The position numbers were made by a program, and so were the translations under genes. Below the pieces are notes generated by a model. It did no database searches. It was not told the DNA's origin and worked only from the letters and a program-made list of their open reading frames with translations. 64,000 nucleotides of DNA, taken from contig NZ_JAHXBG010000018.1 in the NCBI RefSeq assembly GCF_020103725.1, positions 62,001 to 126,000 on the forward strand, read 5' to 3'. The DNA comes from Hyalangium gracile. Its GTDB lineage: Bacteria; Myxococcota; Myxococcia; Myxococcales; Myxococcaceae. Below, piece by piece: positions 24,862 through 34,207 of the stretch (its first letter is position 1; each line of letters starts with the position of its first letter).

Positions 24862-26567
24862 GAGTACTCCATCTGGGAAGGCTGGAGGCGGATGCCCAGC
24901 TCATTGAAGGAATTGAGGGTCACGTTCGAGGCGAACAGCTCGTCGAGGATGCAGCCGAAGAGGAACGCATCACCGGCGCCCAGGAAGTTCGTCTCGTCGA
25001 GCGCCACGGTGATGCGGTTGCCGCGCAGGGGACTGCCCTCGAGGAAGCGCGTCCCAGGCCTCACGTCGACGGAGCGGATGGCGTTGATGCGCAGCCGGGT
25101 GGCGCGCGCGTTCAGGTCATCCGTCAGCGCCTTGAAGTTGTAGAGCTCGAGCAGGCGGCGCAGCACGTCCACCTCCGCCAGGGTCTGCTGGTTCACGGCC
25201 AGGTGCGAGAGCAGCCGCCAGTGCAGCTCCGTGCCCAGGGGCGCGCGCGCGGGCCGGCTGACCGGAGAGATGTTCTTGAAGCGCGCGTTCGTGGGAGAGG
25301 TGATGGTGGGCAGGTGGACATCCCCCACCTGCAGTCGCGTGGGCAGCGAGCGGTGGGTGCACGTCAGCTCGATGGACAGCGTCTCCTCGGAGATGGTGGG
25401 CATCACGTCCCGAGGCGTCTCCAGCGAGAGGTAGGTGTCGATGCCGTCATCGATGGGAGAGGCTGCTCGCCGCAGGCGGTAGAAGGCGGACTCCACCCCG
25501 TCCCCGGCGGCGTGGGCGAACTCGAAGAAGGGGCGGTAGTTGCGGCGCTCGTTGAGCCCGGCCTGCAGGCCCGTCACCGAGTCCACCGAGAAGACCTCCA
25601 TGTGTCGCGGCTCGACGCCCTCGGCCCGCACGAGCTGGTCGTGAGAGAGCACGCTGTGGCGCAGCGGGTGCGCGGAGGCGGAGAAGAGGTTGATGGCGGG
25701 CGCGCAGTAGAGGCGGAACATCTCCAGGCCGACGCGGGCCTCGAGCGGAGGAGGGCGCTCGAACTGGATGGCGATCTCGAACCGATCGCTGGCGATGTGT
25801 CGCGCGGCATCCAGCCCGCGGATCTCGAAGAAGAGGAACTTCTCCGGCAGCGTGAAGTACTCCTGGAGCTGCCGGTACCCCTCGGAGGCCCGGGGCCAGG
25901 GCAGGAGCCGGAAGTCGCGGTCGAACCCGAGGCCGTGGATGGCGCGGGGGCCCAGCTGCACGGACTTCCCATAGTCGTTGTTGACCTGGACGCCGCGGCA
26001 GTAGCGCAGCAGCCACAGGAGCATGAGGGCGCTGGTGGCCAGCTCGGCGTGGATGAAGAGCCGAAGGCCCTCGGGCCGGAAGATCTCCGGGTAGATCTGC
26101 TCGTGGGCCTGGAACAGCAGCCTCAGCACGGGCGAGGTGACGGACGACTTGTCGAGCAGCACCTCCTCCAGCGTCAGCGGCAGCAGCTCCACCTCCGAGG
26201 TGGTGCGAAAGACGCACGAGGTACCATCGAGCGGCCGCGCGCCGATCTCCACGCCGGCGGGAATGGTGGAGCGGCCGCGCAGGGCCCTCACCTGGGGCGT
26301 GAACTCGATGATGGTGGAGGCGGGGACGGGCCGCAGGTAGTGCGGCAGCAGCAGGTCCGTCAGCACATGGACCATCTCGGGGATGTCGTCGTCCACGCGC
26401 TCGCGGATGCGGGCGGTCAGGAAGGCGAACCCCTCGAGCAGGCGCTCGACGTCGGGATCCGCCCCGCGCTCCACCAACATGCCCGCGACGCCGGGGTTGG
26501 CCAGGCCGAACGCCCGTCCCATCTCCCGGAGGTAGGCCAGCTCGCTCAAGAAGTACTTGCTGAACAT
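24825..26567 (-). CDS. tssF: T6SS baseplate protein TssF (ImpG/VasA)
   Basis: A 580-residue baseplate subunit. Family markers are MFSKYFLSELAYLREMGRAF, RGADPDVERLLEGFAFLTAR, VHVLTDLLLPHYLRPVPAST, LFIHAELATSALMLLWLL and FFEIRGLDAARHIASDRFEI. Length is normal for the family. It follows tssE after 22 bp and overlaps tssG by 37 bp, so the three baseplate genes form a unit, as in most T6SS loci. Confidence 0.97.
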   Translation of the reverse strand: MFSKYFLSELAYLREMGRAFGLANPGVAGMLVERGADPDVERLLEGFAFLTARIRERVDDDIPEMVHVLTDLLLPHYLRPVPASTIIEFTPQVRALRGRSTIPAGVEIGARPLDGTSCVFRTTSEVELLPLTLEEVLLDKSSVTSPVLRLLFQAHEQIYPEIFRPEGLRLFIHAELATSALMLLWLLRYCRGVQVNNDYGKSVQLGPRAIHGLGFDRDFRLLPWPRASEGYRQLQEYFTLPEKFLFFEIRGLDAARHIASDRFEIAIQFERPPPLEARVGLEMFRLYCAPAINLFSASAHPLRHSVLSHDQLVRAEGVEPRHMEVFSVDSVTGLQAGLNERRNYRPFFEFAHAAGDGVESAFYRLRRAASPIDDGIDTYLSLETPRDVMPTISEETLSIELTCTHRSLPTRLQVGDVHLPTITSPTNARFKNISPVSRPARAPLGTELHWRLLSHLAVNQQTLAEVDVLRRLLELYNFKALTDDLNARATRLRINAIRSVDVRPGTRFLEGSPLRGNRITVALDETNFLGAGDAFLFGCILDELFASNVTLNSFNELGIRLQPSQMEYSWLPRNGSQLTL

Positions 26568-26589
26568 GGAATGCCCTCGACTGGTGGAC

Positions 26590-26985
26590 TCACCACGGCT
26601 CGACCTGACTGTTCCTCCCCAGCCGCGTGAAGAAGCGGATGGGCCGACGCGAGCCGCGCTCCATCAGCTGCGCGGAGACCTCGAACTTGAGGCTGGTGGG
26701 ATCCAGCTCGTCGGGGACGTGGAGGACGACGACGTTCTTCAGGCGGGGCTCGTAGTCCTGGATGGCCTGCCGCAGGGACATCTGCATCCGCTCGATGGCG
26801 GACGGGAAGGTGTGGATGATGTCGTTGAAGTCCATGATCCCAAACCCGGGAGCCGACACGGACTCCCCCTTGCGGGTGTTGAACAGCATGCGGAGGTGCT
26901 CGGTCACCGCTTCGAGGGGATCCCCTCGCCGTGAGGTGTGCACGTCGCCGCTCTTGAGACGGGAGAAGAGTCCTCGGTTCGTCAT
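26590..26985 (-). CDS. tssE: T6SS baseplate protein TssE (gp25-like)
   Basis: A 131-residue homologue of phage T4 gp25, a sheath-initiating baseplate component. The conserved part includes HLRMLFNTRKGESVSAPGFG and MDFNDIIHTFPSAIERMQM, with FTRLGRNSQVEPW at the C-terminus. A longer open frame reaches 27105, but ATG at 26985 is chosen for its GGAGG site and because MTNRGLFSRLKSG is the usual start. It lies 62 bp downstream of the hcp stop codon. Confidence 0.95.
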   Translation of the reverse strand: MTNRGLFSRLKSGDVHTSRRGDPLEAVTEHLRMLFNTRKGESVSAPGFGIMDFNDIIHTFPSAIERMQMSLRQAIQDYEPRLKNVVVLHVPDELDPTSLKFEVSAQLMERGSRRPIRFFTRLGRNSQVEPW

Positions 26986-27047
26986 GAGAGAGACCTCCAG
27001 GGAGGCGCCCGCTGTCGGGCACGGACGCCTCCCTGAAGTGGGTGCTG

Positions 27048-27539
27048 CTAGCGCTGCGCGCTCCAGGAGTCCTCGTGCGTCGCGCCACCGTTGGTGTACG
27101 TCCACCCGATGGTGTGGAACACGAAGGTGAGCTCCTCGAGGGCCGGATCCTTCGAGGTCGCCGGGACGATGGTGTCCGGCACCAGCTGCTTGATGGTGTT
27201 GATGCGACCCTGCTTGAAGTTCACCGTGTAGAACTGCTCCGTGGTGCCGTCACCGTTGGGGTTGGGGCGGAAGAACTTGAAGGTCGCCTCGATGACCTGG
27301 TTCTCGCACAGCGCCTTCATGAGCAGCGGGGTGGACTTGTCGATGCGCTTGCGGATGAGCAGCGGCTGGTACTGGCGCCGGCCCGTCGCGAGGCCCGAAC
27401 CCGCCTCGCGCGCGGTGATGACGCCCTGCTCGTAGTAGACGCACTCGATGGAGCCTTCGCGACCCAGGCTGACCTGGGTGCTGTCGCCCTTGATCTCCGT
27501 CCCGTTTGCCTTCAGGTAGAGGTGTACTGTCTCGGCCAT
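27048..27539 (-). CDS. hcp: T6SS inner-tube protein Hcp (TssD)
   Basis: A 163-residue secreted ring protein that stacks into the T6SS inner tube and can carry small effectors. Recognised by ETVHLYLKANGTEIKGDST, IECVYYEQGVITARE, RKRIDKSTPLLMKALCENQ and the C-terminal LEELTFVFHTIGWTYTNGGA. No C-terminal toxin extension is present, so it is a structural Hcp. It is separated from tssC by 130 bp that contain several hairpins, and from tssE by 62 bp, so it may have its own mRNA level. Confidence 0.97.
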   Translation of the reverse strand: MAETVHLYLKANGTEIKGDSTQVSLGREGSIECVYYEQGVITAREAGSGLATGRRQYQPLLIRKRIDKSTPLLMKALCENQVIEATFKFFRPNPNGDGTTEQFYTVNFKQGRINTIKQLVPDTIVPATSKDPALEELTFVFHTIGWTYTNGGATHEDSWSAQR

Positions 27540-27669
27540 TGATGCCTCGTTTGGACTGCGGGGTGTTGGGGTGAACCGAGCCTGTTTCCAGGCCCGGGGC
27601 TGAGGAGGACTTCACCAGGCGCCTCGTGCCACGAGGGCCCGTCCTCTCCCGCTCCGGATGGAGCGAGGG
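27540..27669 (-). other. tssC-hcp spacer with clustered hairpins
   Basis: This gap is longer than most junctions in the operon. On the minus strand it shows CGCTCC-ATC-CGGAGCG, CCTCG-TGGCA-CGAGG and, nearest hcp, GCCTG-GAAA-CAGGC with a GNRA-type loop (27580-27593). None is followed by a T-run. They may act as processing or stabilising elements that raise hcp mRNA over upstream genes. Confidence 0.4.
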
Positions 27670-29157
27670 TCACTGCTTGTCGAGCTTGCCGACGAGCGAC
27701 AGGGTGAAGGAGGCACCCATGTACTTGAAGTGGGGACGGACCTGGATGCTGCACCGGTACCAGCCGGGCTGGCCTTCCACGTCCTCGACGGACACGCGCG
27801 CGCTGCGCAGCGGCCGGCGCGAGCGGACCGCCGGCGCCGGGTCATCCATGTCCGCGACGTACTGGCTCAGCCAGTTGTTCAGCTCGCGCTCCAGATCCGC
27901 GCGCTCCTTCCAGCTGCCGATCTGCTCGCGCTGGAGCACTTTGATGTAGTGCGCCAGGCGGGTCATGATGAACATGTAGGGCAGCTGGGTGCCGAGGCGG
28001 TAGTTGGTCTCCGCGGCCTTGCCCTCGGGCGTGCCGCCGAAGATCTTCGGGCGCTGCGCCGAGTTGGCGGAGAAGAAGGCCGCGTTGTCGGCGGACTTGC
28101 GGAACACCAGGCCGATGAAGCCCTCCTCGGAGAGCTCGTACTCGCGCCGCTCGGTGAGGAGCACCTCGGTGGGGATCTTCGTCTGGATTTCCCCCATGGC
28201 CTCGTAGTTGTGCAGCGGCAGGTTCTCCACCGCGCCTCCGGACTGGGGACCGATGATGTTGGGCGCCCAGCGGAACTTCGCGAAGGACGCGGCCACGCGG
28301 GTGGCCAGCGCCGTGGAGGCGTTGCCCCACAGGTACCGGTCGTGGTGGCCGACGACGTCCTCGGTGAAGTTGAAGGCCTTCACCGGCACCGTCCCCTCGC
28401 CGTAGGGCAGGCGCAGCAGGAAGCGCGGCAGGCACAGCCCCACGTAGCGCGAGTCCTCGCTGTCACGGAAGGACTGCCATCGGGCGTACTGCGGGCCCTC
28501 GAACATCGACTTCAGGTCCTTGAGGTTGGGGAGGCTGAGGAAGCTCTTCTCGCCGAAGAACTCCGGCCCGACGTTGGTCAGGAACGGAGCGTGGGCCATG
28601 GCCGCCACCGAGGCGCACTTGGTCATCAGCGCCATGTCCTGCGGGCCGGGGCCGACGTCGAAGTCACCGCAGATCAGCCCGTAGGGCTTGCCGCCGAAGA
28701 CGCCGTACTCGTTCGAGTAGACGAGCTTGTACAGCCCGGACTTCACCGTCTCCGGAGCGTCCTCGAAGTCCTTGAGCAGGTCGTCCTTGGAGACGTTGAG
28801 CATCTCCACCTTGATGTTCTCGCGGAAGTCCACCTTGTCGATGAGGAACTTCAGCCCGCGCCAGCGCGACTCCATGGACTGGAAGGTGGGGTGGTGGAGG
28901 ATCTCGTTGACCTGGGCGCTCAGCCGCCGGTCGACCTCCGAGATCATCGCATCCACGAGCGCCTGGTCGATGCGCTCCTGGGAGCGGTGGGGCGCCAGCA
29001 TCTCGGTGATGAAGGCCTGCACGCCGTGCCGGGCGACGTCGTAGCCCTCGTCGCGGGGCTTGAGCTTGGCCTCGGCGAGGATGGTGTCGAGCAGCGAGCC
29101 CTCGCTCTCGATGGCCGCCGCGGGGTTCTTGTCGAGGAGATTCTTGTCGGTGTTCAT
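27670..29157 (-). CDS. tssC: T6SS contractile sheath large subunit TssC (VipB/ImpC)
   Basis: A 495-residue sheath protein that assembles with TssB. Family markers include FQSMESRWRGLKFLIDKVDF, KLVYSNEYGVFGGKPYGLIC, SVAAMAHAPFLTNVGPEFFG, LPRFLLRLPYGEGTVPVKAF and FIMTRLAHYIKVLQREQIGS. The order tssB-tssC with a 19 bp gap is canonical. No ClpV recycling ATPase is encoded nearby. Confidence 0.98.
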   Translation of the reverse strand: MNTDKNLLDKNPAAAIESEGSLLDTILAEAKLKPRDEGYDVARHGVQAFITEMLAPHRSQERIDQALVDAMISEVDRRLSAQVNEILHHPTFQSMESRWRGLKFLIDKVDFRENIKVEMLNVSKDDLLKDFEDAPETVKSGLYKLVYSNEYGVFGGKPYGLICGDFDVGPGPQDMALMTKCASVAAMAHAPFLTNVGPEFFGEKSFLSLPNLKDLKSMFEGPQYARWQSFRDSEDSRYVGLCLPRFLLRLPYGEGTVPVKAFNFTEDVVGHHDRYLWGNASTALATRVAASFAKFRWAPNIIGPQSGGAVENLPLHNYEAMGEIQTKIPTEVLLTERREYELSEEGFIGLVFRKSADNAAFFSANSAQRPKIFGGTPEGKAAETNYRLGTQLPYMFIMTRLAHYIKVLQREQIGSWKERADLERELNNWLSQYVADMDDPAPAVRSRRPLRSARVSVEDVEGQPGWYRCSIQVRPHFKYMGASFTLSLVGKLDKQ

Positions 29158-29176
29158 GGGTGTGCCCTCTGGTGGG

Positions 29177-29686
29177 TTACTGCTTCGGCTCGTTCTTCTC
29201 GTCGGCCTTCATGCCCAGCTCGCGCATCAGCGACTGGCGGCTGTCCGCGTCGTTGAGCAGCTCCTGCAGGCGGCGGCGGAACGCGGGGATGTTGCCCAGC
29301 GGGCCCTTGAGGGCATGGAGCGCGGAGCGGAGCTTCAGCAGCTTCTCGAGCTCCGGCACCTGGTGGACGATGCTCTCGGGGGCGAAGTCCGAGAGGTTGC
29401 GGAACTCCAGCGTCACGGGCAGCGAGGCGCCCTGCTCCTGGGACAGCCTGTCCGGCACGGACAGGGTCACCTGGAGGTTCTGCTGCGCCATCACGTCGTT
29501 GAAGTTGTCCTTGTCGACGTTGATGGGAGCGCGGTCCTCGATGGTCCGCTCGTCCTGCTTCCCGGTGAAGTCCCCCAGCATGAGGATCTTGAGCGGCAGC
29601 TCGACCTGCTCCTGCGCGTTCCCGGTCGCGGGTTGGTAGACGATGTTGACGCGCTCAGTGGGGGCGACGGAGGTTTCCTTGCTCAT
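29177..29686 (-). CDS. tssB: T6SS contractile sheath small subunit TssB (VipA/ImpB)
   Basis: A 169-residue sheath protein. It carries TERVNIVYQPATGNAQEQVE, LPLKILMLGDFTGKQDERTI, PINVDKDNFNDVMAQQNLQV and VTLEFRNLSDFAPESIVHQV, all typical of VipA. It sits 136 bp downstream of tssM and 19 bp upstream of tssC, and the gap to tssM could hold a secondary promoter, although I see no convincing one. Confidence 0.97.
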   Translation of the reverse strand: MSKETSVAPTERVNIVYQPATGNAQEQVELPLKILMLGDFTGKQDERTIEDRAPINVDKDNFNDVMAQQNLQVTLSVPDRLSQEQGASLPVTLEFRNLSDFAPESIVHQVPELEKLLKLRSALHALKGPLGNIPAFRRRLQELLNDADSRQSLMRELGMKADEKNEPKQ

Positions 29687-29822
29687 CTGCGATCGATCCT
29701 TTTGGGTTGCATGTGGGTTGGGTGCTGACTGCGGGACGACAGGCGGGACAAAGACAGACGGGTGGCGTCACCGGCGCTCGGTGCGAGGAGTCGCGGGGCT
29801 CTCGGCGCCCGAGGGGCGCCTC

Positions 29823-32800
29823 TCAGGGAGAGGACTTGGCGGTGGCGATGGGCGGCGGACAGCCCTGGACCACCTGGGCGATGCCGGCGGGAGGGAGCAG
29901 TCGAGGGTCTCGGAAGATCTGGAACAGCTTGGAGGAGTTGTTGCCCGAGGTACCGAAGAAGGGGTTGGCGAGTCGCTCCGGGCGGATGTCGATGGAGACC
30001 TGGGCGTTGTTCAGGTCGGGGATCTCCCAGGTGGCCGTGAAGAAGCGCCCATCCGGGCTGGGGTCGATCTTCTTGGCGCGCTCGAGGAGTCGGAAGAGCC
30101 CCCACTCACCCGGCGCGTCGAGGTCCGCGGTGTCGCCCGCGGTGTCCACCACGCGCAGGTGCGCGCCGAGCTTGCCGGCCGGCCCGGGCCAGGTCATGGC
30201 CCTCCACCGGTCGTCCGGTCCATTGCGATAGAGCTCCTCGGAGCCATCCACGGTCAGGGCGATGGTGGCGATGTCCGAGGGTGAGGAGTCCCCGGAGCTG
30301 CCCGGGCGCAGCCGGACGGTGAAGCGGACGAGCGGATCCACCGTGTCGCCAGGGAAGAGCGTCGTCGCCAGGGCGTTGACGCGCTCCAGGTACGTGAGCA
30401 GCTCCTCCTTGTACATGCCCGAGCCGCTGGAGGACTTCACCGCGAACTCCCAGCGCCTGCCGTCGGGGAGCACCTCTCCCGCGAGCTGGGCCTGCACGAA
30501 CTTCCTCACCAGGCCATTGGACGGGTGGAGGAACTGGGTGAGCTCGGGCAGGGGCGCGTCCATCAGCGAGTCCTTGTTGAAGGGATAGCGGCGGGCCATC
30601 AGGGACATGAACGGGCTGAAGATCTCGTCACACCACTTCTGGCTCTTCTTCTCGGAGACGTCGCGGGAGACGACGACTCGGACCTGCCGGAGCGGCGGGA
30701 GGAGGATCCGCTCGAAGACGGCGTGGCCTCCCTCCTGGCTCTTGATGAGGAGCTCGACGTTGGCGCGGGTCGACGCGATCTTCTCGAGGAGCACACCCGC
30801 CTCGTTGGGCTTGTCGCGCACCTCGCGCAGCGTGGCCATCACCAGCTCGAGCTGGTCCTGGTAGAAGTCGAGCTGCGTCAGCTTCTCCTCCTTGTCATCG
30901 GTCTCCGTGACCTTGGTGATGAACGCCAGGAGGGGGCTGAAGTGCTTCTCCACGTCGAGCGGCGCGATCTCGGTGTCGCCGGTGGACGTGCTGCGATCGA
31001 TGAGAGGGCTGCCCTGGGCGGCCTGCGCGGTGGGCTTCTTGTCGAAGAGAGAGATGACGCGGCTCAGCGTGCCGCCGGCGCTCGCCTTGGGGGACTCCAG
31101 GTGGACGTTGTACGCGAGCGTGCGGAAGAGCTTGCCGATGGGGGGCGGCTTTCCCCGCGTGAGGCTCTCCAGGAGGAGCTCGGTCTGGTTCCAGTCCTTG
31201 GGCTCCTCGACGCTGACGGAGTAGAGGAAGTCCGTCCATTCCTGCACGTACTGCTGGTAGTAGCGCGTGCGGAGCTCCGCGCGGTTGGCCTCCTCGTTCT
31301 CCCTGGAGTCGCGGTTGAGCACCCAGGACTCGGAGCCCTGGAAGGCGGAGTCCATCCTGGCGCGGATCCAGTCCTCCCAGGCCACCCGGGTGAAGGCACC
31401 ACGCACCCGCTTGGTGGCGCGCATGAAGGGCACGGCGCCGACGGCATCCCCCAGCGACACACCGACGTATTCACGGTTGGCCTGCTCGACGATGCGCTCC
31501 AGCTCCAGGGTCGCCAGCGGTACCCGGTTCAGCGCTCGGCGCGAGGAGACCATCACGCGCTCGTCTCGCGGGAAGGCCATCTGCTCGGGGTCCGCGGCCA
31601 GCATGGCGATGTAGGTCTGCGCGTGCCGGGTGATGGCCTGCTCGAGGCTCACCTCTCCGCCCCTGCCGCGAATGTCCTCCCAGTGCTTGATCATCTGCTT
31701 GACGAGCCAGGACTGCTGGGACTCATCGAGCTGCGGCTCGCGCGAGGTGCGCGGGTGGGTGATGAGCAGGTACATCTTCAGGTCGTCGAAGTGCTTGCCG
31801 TAGGAGTCGTTGCTGGGCTTCCAGTCCGGGCGATCCTGGTTCTCGGCGAACAGCTCCAGGCTCTGCTTGATGCGGTCGTGCTGGCGCCCGAGGAGCAGCC
31901 ACTTGAGCTGGCTGTTGTAGAAGCTCTGCGCGAGCGTGAAGAGCCGATCACCCTTGTACAGCCCCAGCCGCAGCCAGAACGGAACGCCCTCCACCCGGTG
32001 CCGGTTCAGCTGCGCCAGGTGCAGCTGCAGCGGGCTCAGCTCCTGGATCCGGGTGATGTCATCATTGGTCTCCAGCTTCACCGAGACGATGCTGTCGCGG
32101 ACCGCGTGGAGCATCTCCCGGTTGTTGAGGAAGGAGAGGGTGGGCAGCACCAGCAGCGCCATGGTGATGGCCAGGCAGGCTCCGGCCAGGGTGTAGCGGC
32201 GCTTGCGCTGGCGGATCTCCTCCATCGAGCTGCGGACGGCGAGCTTCTGGTCCTGGAACATGACCTTGGTGAACACGTCCCAGATGAAGAAGCTGCGGCC
32301 CTCCGTCACGGTCTCCGTGGCGGGGCGGGAGGCCGAGAGCAGCGAGTCACCCGGCACCGCCTGCTGGCGCTGCTCGAGCGGACGCACCTCCTGGGTGCCG
32401 CTGCTGAAGTAGACGCCGCGCATCACCGGCGTGTCCTGGAAGACGTTCTCCAGGAAGAGCGGCTGGATGAACTCCGAGAGGTTCTTGCGGAGCTGGTCGA
32501 AGCGCTGCGGGAACTGGTAGATGCGCTCGCGCGTCTCCAGCCGGCGCTCCTGGCCGATGCGGCGCACGGAGCGCTGCTCGAGGATGGCGGTCATCTCGTC
32601 GAAGCGCTTGAGCAGCAGCTCGGTCGGCGCCTCGGGCTGGGTGGCCATGGGGACGGTGAAGCCCCAGATCTGCCCGCGCTCGGACCGGGGCAGGTCGGAG
32701 AACATCTCCACGAACCCGGTGAGCAGATCGCACTTGGTGATCATCACGTAGATGGGCACCACGATGCGCAGCCGGGAGGTGAGCTCGTCGATGCGCTCGC

Positions 32801-33482
32801 GGATGCGCTGCCCGAGCTCACCCGCGGCCTGCGGATCCGCGCCCATGAGCTCGTTCACGCTCACCGCGACGATGAGCCCGTTGAGGGGACGCTGAGGCCG
32901 GTACTTGCCCAGGGTGTCGAGGAAGGCGCCCCACTCCTCGCGGTCTTCCTCGCCCGTGACATAGCGGCCCGCCGCGTCGAGGAACACGGCCTCGTTGGTG
33001 AGCCACCAGTCACAGTGCCGCGTCTGGCCCACGCTGCGGCCTCCCGCGCCTCCCCGATTGGAGAGGTAGGGGAACTTCAGCCCCGAGTTCTTCAGCGCGG
33101 TGCTCTTGCCCGAGTCGGGCGGCCCCATGACGAGGTACCAGGGCAGGACGGAGAGGGCATCGCGGCCGCCGCGGGACAGCTTGGAGGTCTTCAGGGCCGA
33201 GGCGGCTCGCGCGAACTCGGCCTGCATGGCCTGGATGGCGGAGGGAAGCTCGGCGCGGGCTGGCTTCGCGGGCTCCGGGGCCGGGGCCTCGGGCGGCGTC
33301 TCGGCCGCCTTCTCCTTCTTCTTCCGGGTACGGGCGCGCCAGCGGCGCACCAGCGCCACCATCAGGGTGAGGAAGAGCGTCACGCCCGTGGCGATCAGCC
33401 CCGTCATGACGGGCAGGTGGAAGTAGTAGGTCCCTCCCCAGATGAGGCCCAGCACGAGCAAGGCGATGGTGTAGAGCAGCAT
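29823..33482 (-). CDS. tssM: T6SS membrane-complex protein TssM (IcmF)
   Basis: A 1219-residue inner-membrane protein that spans to the TssJ lipoprotein. Two N-terminal transmembrane helices (residues 1-46) are followed by a basic cytoplasmic segment, a GTPase-like domain with an intact Walker A GPPDSGKS (120-127), and a third helix near residue 440 (LAGACLAITMALLVLPTLSFL). The rest is the large periplasmic IcmF region. Family features include GLKFPYLSNRGGAGGRSVGQ and CDWWLTNEAVFLDAAGRYVT. Its ATG shares one base with the tssL stop (TAATG). Length is normal. Confidence 0.97.
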   Translation of the reverse strand: MLLYTIALLVLGLIWGGTYYFHLPVMTGLIATGVTLFLTLMVALVRRWRARTRKKKEKAAETPPEAPAPEPAKPARAELPSAIQAMQAEFARAASALKTSKLSRGGRDALSVLPWYLVMGPPDSGKSTALKNSGLKFPYLSNRGGAGGRSVGQTRHCDWWLTNEAVFLDAAGRYVTGEEDREEWGAFLDTLGKYRPQRPLNGLIVAVSVNELMGADPQAAGELGQRIRERIDELTSRLRIVVPIYVMITKCDLLTGFVEMFSDLPRSERGQIWGFTVPMATQPEAPTELLLKRFDEMTAILEQRSVRRIGQERRLETRERIYQFPQRFDQLRKNLSEFIQPLFLENVFQDTPVMRGVYFSSGTQEVRPLEQRQQAVPGDSLLSASRPATETVTEGRSFFIWDVFTKVMFQDQKLAVRSSMEEIRQRKRRYTLAGACLAITMALLVLPTLSFLNNREMLHAVRDSIVSVKLETNDDITRIQELSPLQLHLAQLNRHRVEGVPFWLRLGLYKGDRLFTLAQSFYNSQLKWLLLGRQHDRIKQSLELFAENQDRPDWKPSNDSYGKHFDDLKMYLLITHPRTSREPQLDESQQSWLVKQMIKHWEDIRGRGGEVSLEQAITRHAQTYIAMLAADPEQMAFPRDERVMVSSRRALNRVPLATLELERIVEQANREYVGVSLGDAVGAVPFMRATKRVRGAFTRVAWEDWIRARMDSAFQGSESWVLNRDSRENEEANRAELRTRYYQQYVQEWTDFLYSVSVEEPKDWNQTELLLESLTRGKPPPIGKLFRTLAYNVHLESPKASAGGTLSRVISLFDKKPTAQAAQGSPLIDRSTSTGDTEIAPLDVEKHFSPLLAFITKVTETDDKEEKLTQLDFYQDQLELVMATLREVRDKPNEAGVLLEKIASTRANVELLIKSQEGGHAVFERILLPPLRQVRVVVSRDVSEKKSQKWCDEIFSPFMSLMARRYPFNKDSLMDAPLPELTQFLHPSNGLVRKFVQAQLAGEVLPDGRRWEFAVKSSSGSGMYKEELLTYLERVNALATTLFPGDTVDPLVRFTVRLRPGSSGDSSPSDIATIALTVDGSEELYRNGPDDRWRAMTWPGPAGKLGAHLRVVDTAGDTADLDAPGEWGLFRLLERAKKIDPSPDGRFFTATWEIPDLNNAQVSIDIRPERLANPFFGTSGNNSSKLFQIFRDPRLLPPAGIAQVVQGCPPPIATAKSSP

Positions 33483-34174
33483 TACCGTGCCTCCTTCGCG
33501 ATCGTGGCCATGTGGAGCTCGATGTCGTGCAGCATGGTGGAGGCGGTCCGATCGAGGGCGAAGTAGAGCCCTCCGTAGAAGAGGAGCGCCGCGCCCATCG
33601 CCACGACGGCGGCCGAGGTCAGCGAGAGCCGACGCCTGGCCAGCGCGAGGTTCTCCACGGGGCGCTCGCCGTGCGGAGCGAGCACATCGAAGTCGAAGGG
33701 CTGAGCCCGCTCGAGGTCCTTCTGGACGGCATCGATGAGGCTCATCAGCTCCAGCTCACCGCCGCGGATGCGGTAGCGGCCCTGGAAGCCGAACAGGAGA
33801 CAGAGGTAGTAGACGCGAAGTACCTCCGCGCGGTGCGGATCCTTGCGGATGGCGTTGACGCGGTTGAAGAAGCTCTCTCCGGCGACGGTCTCGTTGAAGT
33901 AGTGGAGCTGCAGCAGGTTGCCCATCCAGAACTGTCGATACGGCTCGGGCTTGTTGAGGACGATCTCGTCCATGAGGGCCACCAGGGCGTAGCCCATGTC
34001 CTGCGCGTCCTGGTGGCTGAAGCCCAGGACGGCCGCGCGGCGGAGCACCTCGTCGATGACGCCTCGGAGGCGATGGTTCAGCACCTCGGGAGGAGGCACA
34101 TCCGCCGCCTCCGCCTGGCGGAGCCGGATGACGGTGTCGAAGCAGTCCTTGGTGGCTTCGTTGACTCGGTCCAT
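33482..34174 (-). CDS. tssL: T6SS membrane-complex protein TssL (DotU family)
   Basis: A 230-residue inner-membrane protein with a cytoplasmic helical domain (GYALVALMDEIVLNKPEPYR, GESFFNRVNAIRKDPHRAEV, YYLCLLFGFQGRYRIRGGEL) and one transmembrane helix near residues 190-214. It ends about 16 residues beyond the helix, so it lacks the peptidoglycan-binding extension found in some TssL proteins. In such systems a separate OmpA-like protein can anchor the complex; an OmpA-domain gene lies at 36402. TssL stop and TssM start overlap by one base. Confidence 0.96.
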   Translation of the reverse strand: MDRVNEATKDCFDTVIRLRQAEAADVPPPEVLNHRLRGVIDEVLRRAAVLGFSHQDAQDMGYALVALMDEIVLNKPEPYRQFWMGNLLQLHYFNETVAGESFFNRVNAIRKDPHRAEVLRVYYLCLLFGFQGRYRIRGGELELMSLIDAVQKDLERAQPFDFDVLAPHGERPVENLALARRRLSLTSAAVVAMGAALLFYGGLYFALDRTASTMLHDIELHMATIAKEAR

Positions 34175-34207
34175 GGAATGTCCAGAAGGCCTACGGAAGG
34201 TGGCGGC

